Shown here piece by piece: positions 26,791 through 36,103 of a stretch of 64,000 nt of DNA. Below the pieces are notes generated by a model. The model did not search any database, was not told where the DNA came from, and saw only the letters and a list, made by a program, of their open reading frames with translations. The stretch comes from Lewinellaceae bacterium (GTDB lineage Bacteria > Bacteroidota > Bacteroidia > Chitinophagales > Saprospiraceae), in the NCBI GenBank assembly GCA_020636155.1, contig JACJYM010000004.1:186001-250000 (forward strand), in the 5' to 3' direction. A program made the translations under genes and the position numbers. Position 1 is the first letter of the stretch. Every line of letters starts with the position of its first letter.

Positions 26791-28063
26791 AGTCGTTGCC
26801 GTTATCTTAGGAGGAGGTGTAGGCTCCCGATTGTATCCGCTCACCGCTCATCGCTCAAAACCTGCGGTCCCCCTTGCCGGGAAATACCGATTGATAGATA
26901 TCCCCTTGAGCAACTGTATCAATAGCAATATCAATAAGATATATGTACTCACGATGTTCAACTCGGCATCATTGAATTCTCATATCAAGAGAACGTATCA
27001 ATTCGATAAATTTTCAAATGGTTTCGTTGATATCATTGCTTCAGAACAGACCTTGACCAATAAAAATTGGTTTCAAGGCACGTCGGATGCTGTAAAGCAA
27101 TCCATGAAACGAATCAATTCTACACCTTATGATATTTGCTTAGTACTTTCTGGAGATCAGTTATACCAAATGGATTTCGAGGAGGTCATTGATAAACATA
27201 TAGCACAAAATGCAGATTTAACCGTCGCTACCATTCCCGTTACAGAAAAAGAAGCGACCGGATTCGGAATATTAAAAGTTGACGGTAATGATAATATCGT
27301 AAATTTTATAGAAAAGCCTGATATGTCGGAAGTGACGCAGTGGAAATCATCTGTGGACGAAGTTTATAAATCTCAAAACAAAGAATACTTGGCTTCGATG
27401 GGTATTTATGTTTTCAACAAAGGTGTCATGGAGAAGCTCTTTGAAGAAAATCCAGATGCCATCGATTTCGGTAAAGAAATTATTCCCTATGCAGTCAAGC
27501 ATCCCGACTATAATGTGAAAAGTCATAGCTTCGGTGGTTATTGGACTGATATAGGGACACTACAATCATACTTTGAAGCAAGCCTTGGACTCACGGGTTG
27601 GTTACCAAAGTTCCATCTTTATGACAATGAGAGGATAGTATATACCAATGCAAGATTATTGGCTCCTACTAAAATATTTGGAACAAAAATAAATTTTGGT
27701 CAGATTGCAGATGGATGTATCATTCATGCAGAAGAAATATCTAGATCCATCGTCGGTATTCGGTCTCGGATTGGAAGAAAAACCATCATACGAGACACCA
27801 TTCTAATGGGGAATGATTTTTATCAAACATTGGCAGAAATGGAACAACTGGACACGAATGAATTATTGGGAATTGGAAATAATTGTTTTATCCAAAATGC
27901 AATTATTGATAAAAATGCAAGAATCGGTCACAATGTATATATTAAAGGTGACGAATCATTGCCCAATATGGAAACAGAAAATTACTGCATTCGAGAAGGG
28001 TTAGTCGTAGTAAAAAAATCTGCTCATATTGCGAATGGGACACGGATAGGATTGGAAGACTAA
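26780..28063 (+). CDS. glgC: Glucose-1-phosphate adenylyltransferase
   Basis: ADP-glucose pyrophosphorylase, the committed and usually allosterically regulated step of glycogen synthesis. The 427 residues show the nucleotide-binding loop GGGVGSRLYPLT (11-22), the SKPAVPLAGKYRLIDIPLSN motif, LSGDQLYQMD, NFIEKPD and YWTDIGTLQSY. The C-terminal left-handed beta-helix (about 290-427) has hexapeptide-type repeats, for example RSIVGIRSRIGRKTIIRDT. It is the last gene of the operon; no hairpin terminator is apparent before the next transcription unit. Confidence 0.96.
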   Translation: MQAKVVAVILGGGVGSRLYPLTAHRSKPAVPLAGKYRLIDIPLSNCINSNINKIYVLTMFNSASLNSHIKRTYQFDKFSNGFVDIIASEQTLTNKNWFQGTSDAVKQSMKRINSTPYDICLVLSGDQLYQMDFEEVIDKHIAQNADLTVATIPVTEKEATGFGILKVDGNDNIVNFIEKPDMSEVTQWKSSVDEVYKSQNKEYLASMGIYVFNKGVMEKLFEENPDAIDFGKEIIPYAVKHPDYNVKSHSFGGYWTDIGTLQSYFEASLGLTGWLPKFHLYDNERIVYTNARLLAPTKIFGTKINFGQIADGCIIHAEEISRSIVGIRSRIGRKTIIRDTILMGNDFYQTLAEMEQLDTNELLGIGNNCFIQNAIIDKNARIGHNVYIKGDESLPNMETENYCIREGLVVVKKSAHIANGTRIGLED

Positions 28064-28241
28064 TGTAATGCTGATCTTATAAATTGTTTACTATAATCTG
28101 TATTTAAGTCTTTTGAGAGGAAAAAGTGGTTTTTTTTTCTTCAATTTATTGGCATGTCTTATTGAGCCTATGAGGTGTTTCTTGCCTTTTTGCCCATATA
28201 TTTCCAATTCATTGGTGCCTCAATCAAAATCATATTTTAAG

Positions 28242-28273
28242 TTGATATTCATCAGTAACCTGTGTTACCTTTG
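28242..28273 (+). promoter_or_regulatory. Promoter of the first YceI gene
   Basis: TTG (28242-28244), 21-nt spacer, TACCTTTG (28266-28273). The predicted transcript starts near 28280, about 80 nt before the chosen YceI start. Coding sequence cannot therefore begin at the far-upstream in-frame ATG. Confidence 0.55.
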
Positions 28274-28361
28274 TAGTATAATTTCGCACTATGAAATGAA
28301 TGATGATAGAAAGCTATTAATTCAGAAATTTCAATTTAAATTAATCAATAAAATATTAATA

Positions 28362-28937
28362 ATGAAAATATTTCAATTTTTGCTTGTTATACTTTCCTTT
28401 ACCATAATCAATTCATTGTCAGGTCAAGTGGCCTTTAACTCTAGTAATAAATTAGAAATAAAAATAGAAGGAACTTCAACGCTTCATGACTGGCACATGA
28501 CCTCTGAATCAGGCAAGTGTTCTGCTAGTTTTACTCTGGACGATTCAGGTAAATTGGTGTCTTTAAATTCTTTAAAATTTACTTTACAAGCAGAATCCCT
28601 TAAAAGTGGCAAAGGTGGTATGGATAAAAATGCTTACAAAGCACTTGATACAAAAAGTCACCCAGATATCAAAGCAGAATTGGTTAAAGCGACTATAACC
28701 ACTACTGATGGCATTAATTACACTATAAACAATACATTAAATGTAACTATTGCGGGAACAACTTTACCTGTCGAATTTGTAACAACTGCTGTGAAAACAG
28801 GGAATACGATAAAAGTAAAAGGTGAAAAAGAAATAGACATGACTACCTTTGGTGTAAAGCCTCCAAAATTTATGTTAGGTGCTGTAAAGACTGGCAAAGA
28901 CATAACTTTATATTACGAATTTACTCTCAATAACTGA
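28362..28937 (+). CDS. YceI-family periplasmic protein 1
   Basis: 191 residues. Signal peptide (MKIFQFLLVILSFTIINSLS, cut near GQ) followed by the YceI lipocalin-like barrel: KLEIKIEGTSTLHDWHM, SLKFTLQAESLKSGKGGMDK, ALDTKSHPDIKAEL and the C-terminal GVKPPKFMLGAVKTGKDITL. YceI proteins bind isoprenoid-like lipids such as polyprenyl quinones in the periplasm; some relatives serve in lipid transport or acid/osmotic stress. The frame is open a further 83 codons upstream, but that part lacks a signal peptide and contains the promoter, so the later ATG is used. A porin-like gene follows 49 bases on and a second YceI gene lies beyond it. Confidence 0.88.
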   Translation: MKIFQFLLVILSFTIINSLSGQVAFNSSNKLEIKIEGTSTLHDWHMTSESGKCSASFTLDDSGKLVSLNSLKFTLQAESLKSGKGGMDKNAYKALDTKSHPDIKAELVKATITTTDGINYTINNTLNVTIAGTTLPVEFVTTAVKTGNTIKVKGEKEIDMTTFGVKPPKFMLGAVKTGKDITLYYEFTLNN

Positions 28938-28986
28938 TTATAAATATTAAAAAACAACTAATTAACAAATTCAAAATTTTCAACTT

Positions 28987-30294
28987 ATGAAAACCATTTT
29001 AAAACTATTTTCAGTAGTTCTTTTCATAGCCTTCTTTTCGAATATCAATGCTCAGGATATTCAATATTCTAGGTCAAATAATCAAAATGGTCTGAATGTT
29101 TTTGAGCCAACAAAAGCGGACTCAAACGTGTACATAGGTAATAAAGTTGCAATCGGGGGAAACTTTAGCCAAGCTTACCAAATGTTAAAACATGAAAATA
29201 ATAATCCAGACAATTCTGATACCAAGGCATTGTATCCTCTTGGAAACGGGTTTAACTTAGCTTCAGCTAATTTGAATTTAAACGTTTCTCTAGGTGATGG
29301 TGTAAGAGTATATTTAGAAAACTACATGGCTTCTAGACATCACAATGAATTCTGGGTAAAAGGTGGATACATCCAATTTGATAAATTACCTATGTTTGAT
29401 AATCCTGATTGGTTTACCAAATATGTACGAGTAAAAATTGGACACATGGAAGTAGATTATGGTGATTCTCATTTCAGAAGAAGCGACGGAGGTAATGCGT
29501 TTTTCAATCCATTCATAGAAAATAATATCATGGACGAATTTGCTACTGAGATTGGCGGTGAGGTATATATATTCCCAAGCAACAAACTCATGTTTATGTT
29601 TGGACTTACTAATGGACTAATCAAACATGATGAAAAAGACTATAGTGATGCCACAGAGCCTACTGAAGGATTTGCTGTAAATGGAAAAAATCCTTCAATA
29701 TTATTGAAAGCTGCGTACGATGATCAAATAGACGAAAATCTAAGATTTAGACTTAGTGCATCAATGTACACTAATTCTAAAACTCCTAGAAACACGATTT
29801 TTGGTGGTGATAGAACAGGTTCAAACTATTTTTTAGTAATGGAAGCTCCAACTGCTAACTCTACTGACAATGCATTTTCTGGAAGATTTAATCCTGGATT
29901 TAGCAACCAAATCACAACTTTTGCTATCAATCCATTTGTTAAATATAGAGGCTTAGAATTCTTCGGAACATTCGAATCAGCATCAGGTAGAACTAACACT
30001 GAAGCAGACAAAAGAAAAGCGACTCAACTTGCAGGAGATTTAGTGTACAGATTCTTAGAAAATGAGCAGCTTTATGTCGGATTAAAATACAACACAGTAA
30101 AGGCAAGACTTAAAGGATATACTACTGATGTTACAGTCAATAGAGTTGCTTTTGCAGCAGGTTGGTACCCAACTAAAAACCTACTACTTAAAGGTGAATA
30201 TGTTAATCAAACTTATGATGGCTATGACTCTTCAAGTAGACTAGACGGTGGTAAATTTAATGGTTTAGTAATCCAAGCAGTAGTTGGTTTTTAG
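28987..30294 (+). CDS. Outer-membrane porin-like beta-barrel protein
   Basis: 435 residues with a signal peptide ending in NINAQ (residue 22). The rest has the alternating aromatic/hydrophobic strands of a large barrel (YLENYMASRHHNEFWVKGGYIQFDK, split here as separate strands; YVRVKIGHMEVDYGD; KYRGLEFFGTFESASG; LYVGLKYNTVKARL) and ends in a hydrophobic strand with terminal Phe (GLVIQAVVGF), the classic outer-membrane assembly signal. It resembles phosphate-selective or general porins of Bacteroidota, but the substrate is not evident. It sits between two YceI genes and ends with a hairpin terminator, so it likely shares the first YceI promoter. Confidence 0.8.
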   Translation: MKTILKLFSVVLFIAFFSNINAQDIQYSRSNNQNGLNVFEPTKADSNVYIGNKVAIGGNFSQAYQMLKHENNNPDNSDTKALYPLGNGFNLASANLNLNVSLGDGVRVYLENYMASRHHNEFWVKGGYIQFDKLPMFDNPDWFTKYVRVKIGHMEVDYGDSHFRRSDGGNAFFNPFIENNIMDEFATEIGGEVYIFPSNKLMFMFGLTNGLIKHDEKDYSDATEPTEGFAVNGKNPSILLKAAYDDQIDENLRFRLSASMYTNSKTPRNTIFGGDRTGSNYFLVMEAPTANSTDNAFSGRFNPGFSNQITTFAINPFVKYRGLEFFGTFESASGRTNTEADKRKATQLAGDLVYRFLENEQLYVGLKYNTVKARLKGYTTDVTVNRVAFAAGWYPTKNLLLKGEYVNQTYDGYDSSSRLDGGKFNGLVIQAVVGF

Positions 30295-30342
30295 TTGATT
30301 AATTTAGTACAGATTCTTAACATACGTATTTAAGAAACCACT

Positions 30343-30369
30343 GAGAGCCGGATAAAATATTCGGCTCTC
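30343..30369 (+). terminator. Terminator after the porin-like gene
   Basis: 8-bp stem gagagccg / cggctctc with an 11-nt loop, followed by a T-rich tail (ttattttat). Confidence 0.8.
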
Positions 30370-30411
30370 TTATTTTATAATTATTTGGAAAATATCATTT
30401 CTTCTTAGATA

Positions 30412-30993
30412 ATGGGCAAATTACTAATTACACTTTTTTACGTTAGCATCTCAACTTGCTTATACTCACAAACGATAGAAGCATGGCAAGTTTTGCCAAG
30501 CAGCACCCTCATTGTCAATGGCAAGACCAATATAAATACATTTAATTGCGATATCGACGCCTACAATGACACCGATACAATAAACTATATTTCATCAACT
30601 GGTGATGTTGGATATTTGACATCAGGAAGCATGAATATTAGTATTATTTCATTTGACTGTCACCATAAGATGATGACCAAAGACCTTAGAAAAACTTTAA
30701 AATACAAGGATTTCCCTTTGATGACGATAGAGTTCATTTCTTTGTCTAACTTAATCTCAGAGAATAAGAATTTAAGCGGCAATATTATTATTTATCTTGC
30801 TGGAAAAAGTAAAGAGTACTCAGTTTCTTTTATTTCGACTAGCTCCTCTTCTAATTCAGTGAAATTAAGCGGCACACAGAGTATTCTTCTGTCCGATTTT
30901 GATTTAAAGCCACCGTCAAAACTTGGGGGTATGATAAAAGTCAAGGATGAGATGACAGTAGATATCGAACTCATCCTTAACCGCATTAATTAA
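30412..30993 (+). CDS. YceI-family-like periplasmic protein 2
   Basis: 193 residues with a signal peptide (to about YSQ, residue 20). The YceI-type layout covers the rest: SSTLIVNGKTNINTFNC, FDCHHKMMTKDLRKTLKYKD followed by FPLMTIEFISLSNL, NIIIYLAGKSKEYSV and the closing SDFDLKPPSKLGGMIKVKD that matches the end of YceI 1 in outline (phenylalanine/proline-rich turn, then a final strand). It is more divergent than YceI 1 and has extra cysteines. It lies just past the porin terminator, so it probably has its own promoter, which I cannot identify. Its stop codon is shared, as the palindrome TTAA, with the opposing membrane-protein gene. Confidence 0.75.
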   Translation: MGKLLITLFYVSISTCLYSQTIEAWQVLPSSTLIVNGKTNINTFNCDIDAYNDTDTINYISSTGDVGYLTSGSMNISIISFDCHHKMMTKDLRKTLKYKDFPLMTIEFISLSNLISENKNLSGNIIIYLAGKSKEYSVSFISTSSSSNSVKLSGTQSILLSDFDLKPPSKLGGMIKVKDEMTVDIELILNRIN

Positions 30994-31433
30994 TGTTTTT
31001 TCGTATCTAGAGCAGTAAAAACCATGGCACCGATGAAAGCTTGAGTTGTCCCGTAAATCAACCAACTCAGAATCATTGTAAAAGTAACATCCATAGCACT
31101 ATAAGTTACCCAAAGCACTGGTATCAGAGCCACACAAGCGTACATTAAAGCAAATTCGATTCCATTAATGAAAAATCCTCTGTTACCCGTTCTTCTAAAT
31201 CCAAGCCAAAAAATCGCTAAGGATATTCCAAGTACAAATCCATGTAAGTAATAGTATAAGTCTCGACTACCATCAGAATTAAACATAGGGTTGAGATAAT
31301 CTATAAAAATACTTGGAAATACATTAATCATAAAATACAAAAACGCATAGCTAGTTATAGAAATGATAATTCCCGCAATGAAACCATATTTCATTACATT
31401 GGCAAAAGTGAGCTGAATGTTTGAATTTTTCAT
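30990..31433 (-). CDS. Four-helix membrane protein of unknown function
   Basis: 147 residues with four clear hydrophobic segments: about 14-34 (YGFIAGIIISITSYAFLYFM), 64-84, 89-110 and 117-138. Charged residues are confined to loops (FRRTGNR between helices 2 and 3). The overall size and helix pattern resemble small Bacteroidota membrane families such as DUF4199, but I cannot assign it to one. It is transcribed divergently from the GH31 gene, with about 305 bases between them, and convergently onto the second YceI gene, with which it shares the stop palindrome. Confidence 0.65.
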   Translation of the reverse strand: MKNSNIQLTFANVMKYGFIAGIIISITSYAFLYFMINVFPSIFIDYLNPMFNSDGSRDLYYYLHGFVLGISLAIFWLGFRRTGNRGFFINGIEFALMYACVALIPVLWVTYSAMDVTFTMILSWLIYGTTQAFIGAMVFTALDTKKH

Positions 31434-31738
31434 GTCTTCTGTTTTGTGTAAAAAATCAAAATTTATTTAAATAGGTGATAGTTAACTATTCGCAGAAAAT
31501 TACAACTTTTTCGCCATTAATAAAAAATAATTTTGATGAAGATTTATCGAGTTGCACAATTTATTTTGAAATCCCATATATAATAAAATAACAATTTTCT
31601 TTTCTGGTATTGGTGAATAGCAGTGGGGTGTTTCCAAAAGCATTAAAACAATTTATACCACAATCATTTATCCTTTTATCAATACAAATTATTACTACTT
31701 TTACCCCCTTATTAAAAAACTATAGTATAGAATAATAT
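31434..31738. other. 305-base divergent intergenic region
   Basis: AT-rich region that must hold promoters for the membrane protein (minus) and GH31 enzyme (plus). The closest to consensus is TACTTTTA near 31695, one base off TAnnTTTG, on the GH31 side. I see no convincing operator repeats, RNA or small gene. Confidence 0.4.
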
Positions 31739-34117
31739 ATGGAAAATAAGTCGATTGTACACTATAACGAAAAAGAATACCATCCGGAACTAATCTCACA
31801 GTATACCGTCGCAAGTCCTTATTTTGAGTTTACTGATAATGTGCATTGCACTTTGAGAATTGACTTTGTTTCTGAAGAAATCGTAAGAGTCAGATATGGT
31901 GTACATCATATATTTAAACGTGATTTTTCCTATGCCATAGATCAATCTCACCCATTTATCAGACCAGAGATACAGTTTAGTAATGATTCAAAATACTATT
32001 ATCTAAAGACGATTGCTCTCACTATTAAAATTGAGAAGCAAGGAATGAAAGTATCTATTTTTGATAGTAGTGGCTTCCTGCTCAATAGTGATGAAAAAGG
32101 ATTTCACTGGGAACACAACCCCAATCACGGAGGCAATATCGTAAAGGTGTCAAAACACTGCAATGACGATGAGGCCTTTTACGGACTGGGTGACAAACCA
32201 GCTAAACTAAACCTACGGGGTGACCGTTATCAAAACTGGGGTACTGACAACTATGGATATACTGAGGGGTCTGATCCCCTTTATAAAAATATCCCTTTCT
32301 TTTACGGTCTTCGCAATGGTGTCGCTTATGGCATTTTCTACGATAATAGCTATGATAGTTATTTTGATTTTGGATGTGAGCGGCCTGATGTCTTTAGTTA
32401 CTGGTCGATGGGTGGTGAGATGAACTACTATTTCATTGCCGGACCACAACTAATGGATGTCGCTAAAAGATATTGCAAACTTACTGGTACTCCTGAAATG
32501 CCACCATTGTGGTCTCTCGGATTTCAACAATGCAAGTGGAGCTATTATCCCGAAAGCAAGGTCATGGAAGTCGCTGACAAAATGCGAGAATATAAGATAC
32601 CTTGTGATGCCATATACCTTGACATCGATTATATGGATGGGTTTCGATGCTTTACTTGGGATTTGGAAAAATTTCCTAATCCCAAAAAAATGGTAGCTAC
32701 TCTTAAAGAAAACGGTTTTAAAACTATGGTAATTATTGATCCGGGAATTAAACTGGACTATAATTACAGTGTTTTTCTAGAGGGTTTAGAGAAGAATCTA
32801 TATTGCAAACATGCCGATGGGGCTTATGCCATGGGCAAGGTATGGCCCGGCGATTGTTATTTTCCAGATTTTACCAATCCTGAAGCTCGTTCTTGGTGGG
32901 CTGGATTATATAGGGAGCTCATAGAAGAAATAGGTGTCGCCGGAGTATGGAATGATATGAATGAACCGGCATTATTTGAGGTACCTTCTAAAACCTTTTT
33001 ACTCAACGTCCTACACAATTATGAAGGACAGACTACCAGTCATAGAGAAATTCACAATTTATATGGTATGCAGATGGCTCGTGCCACGCATCATGGTGTC
33101 AAACAATACAATCAAGGCAAAAGAGCTTTGATAATCTCCCGGAGTGGATATTCTGGGCTTCAACGATATTCCAGTGTCTGGACCGGTGATAACATTGCCA
33201 GTTGGGAACACGTATGGTTGGCTGATGTTCAGACTCAGAGGCTAAGCATTTCGGGAATATCGTTTTGTGGGAGTGATATCGGGGGTTTTATTGGTCAACC
33301 CGATGGTGAGCTGATGGTAAGGTGGATTGCACTTGGTATTTTTCATCCGTTTTGTCGGGTACACAGTTCGGGTGACCACGGAGATCAAGAACCATGGGTT
33401 TTTGGAGACGAATACACCGAAATCTTTAGAAAATTTGTCGAAATCCGGTATCAACTATTGCCCTATATCTATACCACTTTTTATCAATATCACCGCTATG
33501 GCTCTCCTATGTTGCGACCATTGGTCTTTTTTGATCAAAGCGATGCTGACAACATAAATCGCGATAGAGAATTTCTATGTGGTGATCATCTACTTGTATG
33601 TCCGGTAGATACAGCCGATACTCTAGAAACCGAGGTTTATCTCCCAATGGGAAATTGGTATTATTACTTTAATAATGAAAAACATGAAGGTAGCCAAATT
33701 ATTACTTTAGAAACACCGCTAGACGAGGTGCCTCTATTTGTCAAAGCCGGTGCAATTATCCCTCACTATCCTATTCAGCAATATGTGGGTGAAAAAACGA
33801 TTGAAAAAATAAAACTCCTTGTATATTTTAAATATGGTAGTGAGTCTAGCTATCTATATGAAGATGACCACCAAACTTACGACTACGAAAACAACAACCT
33901 TAGATTTGCAAAATTACATTATCACTATAATAAAGACAAGGTTACGATTACTCAAGCCATTATTGGGTCTTACGGTACGAGTATAAAAAATTATGAATTG
34001 ATTTTAATCGGATTCCCTGCCCAATTTAAGTCCGCATCATGTGATAATGCCACGATAGATATTTGTGATGGATCCTTATTAATTGATGCCAATTTTAAAA
34101 AAATAGTCATTCATTAA
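31739..34117 (+). CDS. GH31 alpha-glucosidase, cytoplasmic
   Basis: Retaining glycosidase releasing glucose from the non-reducing ends of alpha-glucans. The 792 residues comprise an N-terminal beta-sandwich (about 25-235), the barrel with signature GVWNDMNEPA (nucleophile Asp406), the acid/base Asp484 in SVWTGDN, RSGYSG upstream of it, and distal beta domains. The FYGLGDKP and YWSMGGEMNYYFIAGP motifs are typical of the bacterial alpha-glucosidase subgroup. There is no signal peptide, so it acts inside the cell, plausibly on maltooligosaccharides or glycogen made by the nearby glg operon. Its stop is shared as TTAA with the opposing peptidase gene. Confidence 0.93.
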   Translation: MENKSIVHYNEKEYHPELISQYTVASPYFEFTDNVHCTLRIDFVSEEIVRVRYGVHHIFKRDFSYAIDQSHPFIRPEIQFSNDSKYYYLKTIALTIKIEKQGMKVSIFDSSGFLLNSDEKGFHWEHNPNHGGNIVKVSKHCNDDEAFYGLGDKPAKLNLRGDRYQNWGTDNYGYTEGSDPLYKNIPFFYGLRNGVAYGIFYDNSYDSYFDFGCERPDVFSYWSMGGEMNYYFIAGPQLMDVAKRYCKLTGTPEMPPLWSLGFQQCKWSYYPESKVMEVADKMREYKIPCDAIYLDIDYMDGFRCFTWDLEKFPNPKKMVATLKENGFKTMVIIDPGIKLDYNYSVFLEGLEKNLYCKHADGAYAMGKVWPGDCYFPDFTNPEARSWWAGLYRELIEEIGVAGVWNDMNEPALFEVPSKTFLLNVLHNYEGQTTSHREIHNLYGMQMARATHHGVKQYNQGKRALIISRSGYSGLQRYSSVWTGDNIASWEHVWLADVQTQRLSISGISFCGSDIGGFIGQPDGELMVRWIALGIFHPFCRVHSSGDHGDQEPWVFGDEYTEIFRKFVEIRYQLLPYIYTTFYQYHRYGSPMLRPLVFFDQSDADNINRDREFLCGDHLLVCPVDTADTLETEVYLPMGNWYYYFNNEKHEGSQIITLETPLDEVPLFVKAGAIIPHYPIQQYVGEKTIEKIKLLVYFKYGSESSYLYEDDHQTYDYENNNLRFAKLHYHYNKDKVTITQAIIGSYGTSIKNYELILIGFPAQFKSASCDNATIDICDGSLLIDANFKKIVIH

Positions 34118-35838
34118 AACTTTCTCCATATAGGATATTGTTTGTATGATGGCTCAAAATACACGGATTGCTTGTATATCCAGTCCAGTGCCATGGCCGC
34201 ATTGGTGTCTAATTCAGGATTTTGCATAATAGCTTCATGATATCGTTGTTTCAATTCCGTATTCTCAGCCAGCAGTCCCGCCGCTAAATCTTCAAAGACA
34301 TAATCACTAAAGTACTCCTTTTGCATCAATATACCATCAAAAAAATTCCAAGCAAAATAACTGTCCGGTGCATTGGGTTCTAAAGTTTCAATGATAAATC
34401 GTCTTGCTCTTTGATTGGTATTTATCTTATAATCTCCGGCATAAAATACTTTTTCAGACACTTTCTGATCAATCATAATTTTTCTATGTAGATAATGACC
34501 CTCATAAGCGGGTAAATCTTCGTAAGAGCTAATATAGGAATAACTGCCCCTCATCTGAGTATCCTTTTCGATTCTTTCCAACTGGACTCCATTATTCTTC
34601 AATCTTTCAATAACCGCATCATAAGCTTGTGGAATGTAGTATGCCTTCGGAATCCTTACGGTTTGAGCTACGTCATAGGCGTTGTAATATGGAATATCCC
34701 TCGCAAATGCTTCGTTTCTGTCATAGTACAATCTTAGGTCAGAGCTTACTTCACTTTTTTTGTATTTAGCTTCATAGCCTTTAAAAACAAGGCTATCCAC
34801 CAAGCTTTGATTCAATTTCCAATCTATTGGTGCTTCTTCCAATTGCGAATAATATTCAATGGCCTCCCTCTGTGAATCTATGATTTCCTCCGCATGTTGG
34901 TGTGTGTAATCAAGAATGCTCATCATGAATTGGTAAGTACTTAATACCCTGTCTTTAAACGGCTTGAGCATGTGGGTCTCGGGCATAAAAGACACACAAT
35001 GGTGCAGTGCCGCAAAACCCGATGAATACCTAGGGGAGTCCAGAAATCCATAAATTCCAGTATCAGGAGTTCCATTTGCATTGACGTAAGGAGTCATTCC
35101 GTATCCTACATCCTCCATAGATTTATACAAAAATGGCAACATACTTTCTTCCAATAGGCGTTTTTGCGATGGTGTAAGTTTGTCCTTTTGCGTCGCAATG
35201 AGTGTCATGGTATATTGATAATCTGCTCCATTAGAAGTATGTGTATCTACCATAATCTGCGGATTATATTTTGTAAATATCTTTTGGAATGATTGGGCAT
35301 TTTTCGAATCCGCTTTTATAAAATCACGATTCAAATCTAAGTTTTTCGCATTGCCTCTAAAACCATAGGATTGTGGTCCATTTTGATTGGCTCGACTGTA
35401 CGAACCTCTGTTCAAAATGCCTCCCACGTTATATACAGGGATGAGAATAATGTCAATATTTTCTAGAAAAAATCTTAAAGAATCGGATTCTGTGATATCT
35501 CTGACAAACATCATCGAAGCGTCTATGCCGCATGGCTCGCCAGGGTGAATCCCGTTGTTAATAAAGAGTGTTACCTTGTTTTCAGAGTGTTTTTGGTTAG
35601 ATATTTTGACTAAATGTAATGGTTTGCCTACATCTGTTGTTCCCGCCTCTTCAATAGTGATGAATTTGTTCCGTTGAGCCAATTGCTGATAATAATTTAT
35701 GATTTCGTCATAGCTGGCCGTCGTGTTTTCATTCAGCTCGAAAGGCGTGAGAAGTTTTTCCTCCATGCTTTTATTTTCCACTTTACATGAATAAATTATT
35801 AAACAAATTGAAATAATCAATATTAGCTTAGCTTTCAT
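34114..35838 (-). CDS. M14-family zinc carboxypeptidase lipoprotein
   Basis: 574 residues. A lipoprotein-type signal (IISICLIIYSC, Cys18) precedes the M14 domain with the zinc motif HPGE (His98, Glu101), NLDLNRDF supplying substrate-binding Asn-Arg, third ligand His200 (VDTHTSNG) and a candidate catalytic Glu287 (MPETHM). A C-terminal extension of about 250 residues rich in aromatic residues is beyond the usual domain. It would trim peptides at the envelope surface or in the periplasm, feeding peptide uptake of the kind the POT transporters provide. The pairing with those genes is my inference, since they are about 15 kb away. Confidence 0.88.
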   Translation of the reverse strand: MKAKLILIISICLIIYSCKVENKSMEEKLLTPFELNENTTASYDEIINYYQQLAQRNKFITIEEAGTTDVGKPLHLVKISNQKHSENKVTLFINNGIHPGEPCGIDASMMFVRDITESDSLRFFLENIDIILIPVYNVGGILNRGSYSRANQNGPQSYGFRGNAKNLDLNRDFIKADSKNAQSFQKIFTKYNPQIMVDTHTSNGADYQYTMTLIATQKDKLTPSQKRLLEESMLPFLYKSMEDVGYGMTPYVNANGTPDTGIYGFLDSPRYSSGFAALHHCVSFMPETHMLKPFKDRVLSTYQFMMSILDYTHQHAEEIIDSQREAIEYYSQLEEAPIDWKLNQSLVDSLVFKGYEAKYKKSEVSSDLRLYYDRNEAFARDIPYYNAYDVAQTVRIPKAYYIPQAYDAVIERLKNNGVQLERIEKDTQMRGSYSYISSYEDLPAYEGHYLHRKIMIDQKVSEKVFYAGDYKINTNQRARRFIIETLEPNAPDSYFAWNFFDGILMQKEYFSDYVFEDLAAGLLAENTELKQRYHEAIMQNPELDTNAAMALDWIYKQSVYFEPSYKQYPIWRKF

Positions 35839-36103
35839 TTACTGTTCGATTTGTTAAAAATAAGAATTTTTTCATTTGATTATATAATTGTATAGTTCTC
35901 AAAAATCAACCGTCAAGATTAATCATCCCACCTATGTGCCATATCTATCCCCGACAGGGTCAGTTTCATTTCAAAATCCCAATTTACAAAGATGAATAAA
36001 ATATTATGAATGCCGTTCCTCAATTAATTTTGACGAGAATTTAAATTAAAGAGTAGCTCATGGAACATTTAACTTCAGTGAAATATTCTGAAATAATCCC
36101 TTT

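Noticed and set aside
28113..28361. Long N-terminal extension of the first YceI frame
   Set aside because: It lacks a signal peptide and contains a promoter; the later ATG starts a proper signal peptide.
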